From Bartonella krasnovii (lineage in GTDB: Bacteria; Pseudomonadota; Alphaproteobacteria; Rhizobiales; Rhizobiaceae), in NCBI RefSeq assembly GCF_003606345.3, contig NZ_CP031844.2, positions 620,001 to 684,000 on the forward strand: 64,000 bases of DNA, written 5' to 3'. Each line of letters opens with the position of its first letter. Position 1 is the first letter of the stretch. This document shows, in pieces, positions 60,507-64,000 of this stretch. Both the position numbers and the translations under genes were made by a program. The notes beneath the pieces are model-generated. The model made no database searches. It saw only the letters and a program-made list of their open reading frames with translations, and was not told where the DNA came from.

Positions 60507-61934
60507 TATTTTATCTTTTTTTGATATTTTTTTGTATTTTTTAAATACGTTGTGTATTGATAATATCTTATGATTATGAATTGCTTCTTTTATATTTATA
60601 TGCGTTTAAAGCTATATTATGGGCTTTATGAAACGATTGCGTTATGTTTTGAATCTATACATCTATAATATTTAAAAAGGCTCTCATAATGCGTATTTTT
60701 ATCTTTATAACCTATCAGTTTTTTTACTAAATGAATTTAAATTTTTTTGTGAATTTTGTTTGTAATACATTTAAAATTTAATAGCCTCTTATAGGTACTC
60801 TCTTTATAATCAATGCGTTCATTTACAGTTTAGTTATTTGAAGCTGCTGTTTTTACGCATTTTCTATAGCTGTTATATGCTTTATAGCTATGGCATTATT
60901 TTTCATTTTCATAAGAGAAACGATAAGTAGGATAATTGTAATTTATAGACTGTTATGAAAACATCTAAAGAGAGATTGATAATTATAGAGATCAGTAAAA
61001 TTCCTTTTAATAGGCTTTTGTCATTTTTGTCAGTTCTTTTTAGACCCTCTATTATTTTTTTGAATGGTAAAAAATTAAAATCAATATATTTCAATATGTT
61101 AATATCTTTAAAACATAACTTATATCAAGAGTACAATCTTTAAAGATAGCCAATGATGTGAATTGATTAAAACTTGTCAGTTATGTGTCAGTAAATTGAA
61201 CTGACAAAATGATTATTTTAGTGAGTGATTAAAATGTGCTTTATGAAAAGCGTATGAAAATGAAAACTGATTATGTTATCCAAATCCCTTTAATGAATTT
61301 TTATCAGTTCACTAATGGATAAACTTATAATTTTAGAGAATGATTAAAACACGTCTTAAAAAAACATGTGATCCTTTAAAGCCTTTCAAAAGACAGTTTA
61401 TCTTCATAAGAAATGCTATCAAGATCATTAGGTTATGAGTTTTGGGGGTGCTTTTTGTACGTATTATTTTATTTTTTAATCCAAAATAAAAATCATTATA
61501 TTTCAATGTGTTAATGTTTTAAAGAAACAACCTATATTAAATACAATCCTTAAATACAATCTATAATATATATAAAAAGGGGTTTTGTTGGGGTTTTAGG
61601 GGTTTTAAGAACCTACAAAACCTATAAGTAAAATGAATATACATAACTCTCTTTAAACAAAGCTTTTGAAAACAATAAAGCACTCATTTTAGATTACGGT
61701 ATAACCTTTTAAAGGTAATCCAAAAGAAGCGTATTCTATTTAAAATGGGATTTTTAAAAAATCTTAAAGCAATCCAAATGACGGTGTTTAAAAGTGCAAA
61801 TGTTCTTTTTTTAGAATAACGCATATAAACACTCCTTTTAAGATTGTAGATAATCAACTTAACAAGAGAGGTATAGAAAGTTCTATACCCCTTATAAGAT
61901 TAGCATGCCCATTATGTGAACATGCTTTATAAGT
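60477..61934. repeat. Iteron-bearing AT-rich repeat, copy C
   Basis: Homologous to 21022-22497 along its whole length and to copy B from 60989. It begins exactly in the promoter-like ATAACAAAATACGTATTTATTG, continues with a decayed version of the small frame at 21092, GTCAGT words near 61025-61205 and the block before the Type ISP gene. More diverged from A and B than those are from each other. Confidence 0.82.
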
Positions 61935-64000
61935 TTATTCAGTTTCTCTCATTTCTAATTTTGGTAGGTTTTTAACGATTTTCATTGTCTCTAAACTTAC
62001 GGTAATAACTCTTTGAAACAATTCTAATGGATAAGCAGGGTTCCCCATTGTTTCAACAGCATAGCGATTAGCATCATTAACAATACCACTCTTTTTATCA
62101 GTCTTTACGCATTGACGACCCATAACCCATTCAAGGGCGGGTCTACCATTCACAATATATTCATAAGCTTCCTTAGGTATATCTGTTATTGTGACGTTGC
62201 TGTTGTAAATAACAGTGGATTTATCGTTTTCCTTACTATTCTTAATTTTTGCGAATTTCATCTCTGTAACGTAATAAAATTTTTCTGGATTAGAGATATC
62301 AGTTAATTTTGGATTGCCTTTTTTAAAGGTCACTGGATAAGGTTCCACATCTTCATAATTGACGTGCAAATGACCCAATTCACGCCCTGCTGTAACAAAC
62401 ATCCAAAAATCATCAGCGCTTTTTACGCAAGGGATACGAGGTAATTCTTTAGAGAGGTTATCAGCATAACGAGTACGATAATCTTCCGAATGTAAAATTC
62501 CATAAACATAATAGAATAGATCACCTTTTGTTATGGTTTCATTAGGATAAGCCGCTTTAAAATGTGCTAGCCCTTCATCCGTAATGGCATCACGCCTGCG
62601 TAAACCAGTTGTTTTGTTTTTCTCTGTAGTATTTGAAAATAAATGGGTTTGTTTCTCACTTTTACTTTTTGAAAACATAGTATCTTCATAAATATATCTT
62701 GGAAAGCATTGACCTGTATCTATTGCGTGAAGGTTAGGTAAATCCTTACTCATCAGTACAGAAAAACCACTTCTTGCTCCTGTTCCTGTAATTTGTATCA
62801 CTCTATTTTCAATTGTTTGTCCTATTGGAAATATGCATGGCATTTTGGCGACCATTTCATTAAAGGTTCTATCATAATAGAGCCACTGTTTCGTAAAAGG
62901 GCGATATAAGCTCTGAGTGATGCATATCTCTTCAAATTCCAAAATCTTTTCTCTAGCTAAATGTTGTTTAAGATTAAGACTCCAACTGATTTTACTTTCA
63001 TCGGAATTGACAAAATTATCTACAACTTTTGTAAGTGTTCTACGGTCAGTATGTGGATAACTATTATTAAAACGTTTTACCTCGCTATTATAGAAGGCAA
63101 TCATGTTATTCATATTTTTCTTTACAGTTTCACGGCTTGAGTTATACGCCCAAGCATCACGATTGGTTGAAACACCAAGAGAATAAATTTCAAAGAGCTT
63201 TTTATCATGCCCCTTTTTGACACCCATAGTTAAGAATGTTTTGAAACTTTCGTCACGTTGCTTTATCCAATCACTATGTTTGTCTGGTGTAATGATTTGC
63301 CAGCCCTTTTTATCCGTAATGCCGCCAACACTACCAAAATACTCGAGAGCTGTAAGTTTTTCTTTTGTTGTGAGATTATTACCAATGTCATGATAGTAAA
63401 TTTTACAATCTCCAGAAACATTGGGATTTTTGATAAATAGCGTTACCGCAATACCCGTCATGCTACCATTACCAAAAACATTCTCTCCTTCTTGAGCTTT
63501 CCCATTGCTTAACATATTTTTACGAATATCCCCCCGTAAATTAAGTACGTAAATACTCGTAAATTCTTTGGCTAAAGATTTTCGTAAACCGTCCATTGTT
63601 GGCTTTTCTATGTAACCAGAACCAGAAACAAAGCCGATTACTCCAGCATTATCAATACGATCACTTGCCCAGCGAATAGCGCGGATATAGCTATCATAAA
63701 GATTTCGCATATTCACTGCTTTTGATTGAGCTATATAAGTCTCACGGATACGATTATCTAATAGTGGATAAGGAGTATTTTTTGCATTGTCGTTAGCACT
63801 TTTTTGACCTGTGGAATAAGGAGGATTGCCAAAGATAACTTCGATATTCAGATTTTTTTGATGTTCTAAATATTCACTGTTTTCTTTAAATAGTTCTTGT
63901 AACAAGTCTTTCCTTTCAAGCATTTGGAATGTATCAGTTAAACCAATATGCTTGAACGGAATATAATTCCCTTTCATAAGACCATGATAGGTTGCTTCGA
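61935..64000 (-). CDS. Type ISP restriction-modification enzyme, C-terminal part (runs off window)
   Basis: An open frame of 688 codons that continues past the right edge (EATYHGLMKGNYIPFKHIGL reads through the window end). The methyltransferase NPPYS is present (VIFGNPPYSTGQK) and the last ~170 residues are nearly identical to the full-length copy. The recognition region is clearly different (GFVSGSGYIEKPTMDGLRKS, NLRGDIRKNMLSNGKAQEGE), so this copy should recognise another sequence. Whether its nuclease and helicase halves exist cannot be seen here. Confidence 0.9.
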   Translation of the reverse strand, partial: EATYHGLMKGNYIPFKHIGLTDTFQMLERKDLLQELFKENSEYLEHQKNLNIEVIFGNPPYSTGQKSANDNAKNTPYPLLDNRIRETYIAQSKAVNMRNLYDSYIRAIRWASDRIDNAGVIGFVSGSGYIEKPTMDGLRKSLAKEFTSIYVLNLRGDIRKNMLSNGKAQEGENVFGNGSMTGIAVTLFIKNPNVSGDCKIYYHDIGNNLTTKEKLTALEYFGSVGGITDKKGWQIITPDKHSDWIKQRDESFKTFLTMGVKKGHDKKLFEIYSLGVSTNRDAWAYNSSRETVKKNMNNMIAFYNSEVKRFNNSYPHTDRRTLTKVVDNFVNSDESKISWSLNLKQHLAREKILEFEEICITQSLYRPFTKQWLYYDRTFNEMVAKMPCIFPIGQTIENRVIQITGTGARSGFSVLMSKDLPNLHAIDTGQCFPRYIYEDTMFSKSKSEKQTHLFSNTTEKNKTTGLRRRDAITDEGLAHFKAAYPNETITKGDLFYYVYGILHSEDYRTRYADNLSKELPRIPCVKSADDFWMFVTAGRELGHLHVNYEDVEPYPVTFKKGNPKLTDISNPEKFYYVTEMKFAKIKNSKENDKSTVIYNSNVTITDIPKEAYEYIVNGRPALEWVMGRQCVKTDKKSGIVNDANRYAVETMGNPAYPLELFQRVITVSLETMKIVKNLPKLEMRETE

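Overview
The window looks like part of a Bartonella chromosome. It is AT-rich and alphaproteobacterial, and it has the mix of prophage remnants, FhaB/FhaC-type two-partner secretion genes and duplicated accessory genes usual in rodent-associated bartonellae. The species cannot be fixed from this window. The only clear core gene is the 3' end of rpoC at the left edge. It is followed by a decayed MerR regulator and a nitroreductase.

From 2.3 to 16.6 kb lies the early arm of a lambdoid-like prophage. On the minus strand are a tyrosine integrase, a YqaJ exonuclease, a Bet/RecT annealing protein, three tandem hexapeptide-repeat proteins and a repressor. On the plus strand are a Cro/YdaS-like regulator, a DUF5664-like protein, a coiled-coil membrane protein, a RuvC-like resolvase, a YdaU/DUF1376-type replication protein, a Rha/KilAC antirepressor and SSB. 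No head, packaging or tail-tube genes were found. A tail-fibre-like gene, an endolysin, a small holin-like protein and a Dam methylase appear only at 49.5-54.4 kb, so the prophage is split by other material and incomplete.

From 13.7 to 21 kb, two oppositely oriented operons each start with a homologous leader of about 220 nt. The two copies show compensatory base changes, which points to an undescribed structured RNA. The operons also share a G-rich intercistronic motif that is complementary to a C-rich stretch of the leader. One operon ends in the antirepressor; the other encodes three more members of the hexapeptide-repeat family. Seven family members lie in the window.

From 21 to 64 kb, copies of one cassette recur: an AT-rich repeat with GTCAGT iterons followed by a Type ISP (single-polypeptide) restriction-modification gene. 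There is one full-length gene (39.6-44.6 kb), one copy running off the right edge, one C-terminal remnant (22.5-23.0 kb) and one internal fragment fused into a broken dam gene (54.4-56.8 kb). The target-recognition halves diverge while the flanks are nearly constant, so recombination could exchange specificity.

Between the copies lie a contact-dependent inhibition-like locus and a small P4-like element. The first (23.5-38.6 kb) has a TpsB pore, a 2518-residue TpsA with an LHH-type nuclease tip, three SMI1/KNR4 immunity genes, two start-less orphan toxin tips and a four-repeat protein. The second (45.2-49.4 kb) has a DUF3987 protein, a CHC2/Toprim primase, an AlpA-like regulator and a P4-type integrase. 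The right end holds a ParD/ParE pair, a frameshifted carboxymuconolactone decarboxylase-like gene, an EamA transporter and a higBA remnant cut off by the last cassette.
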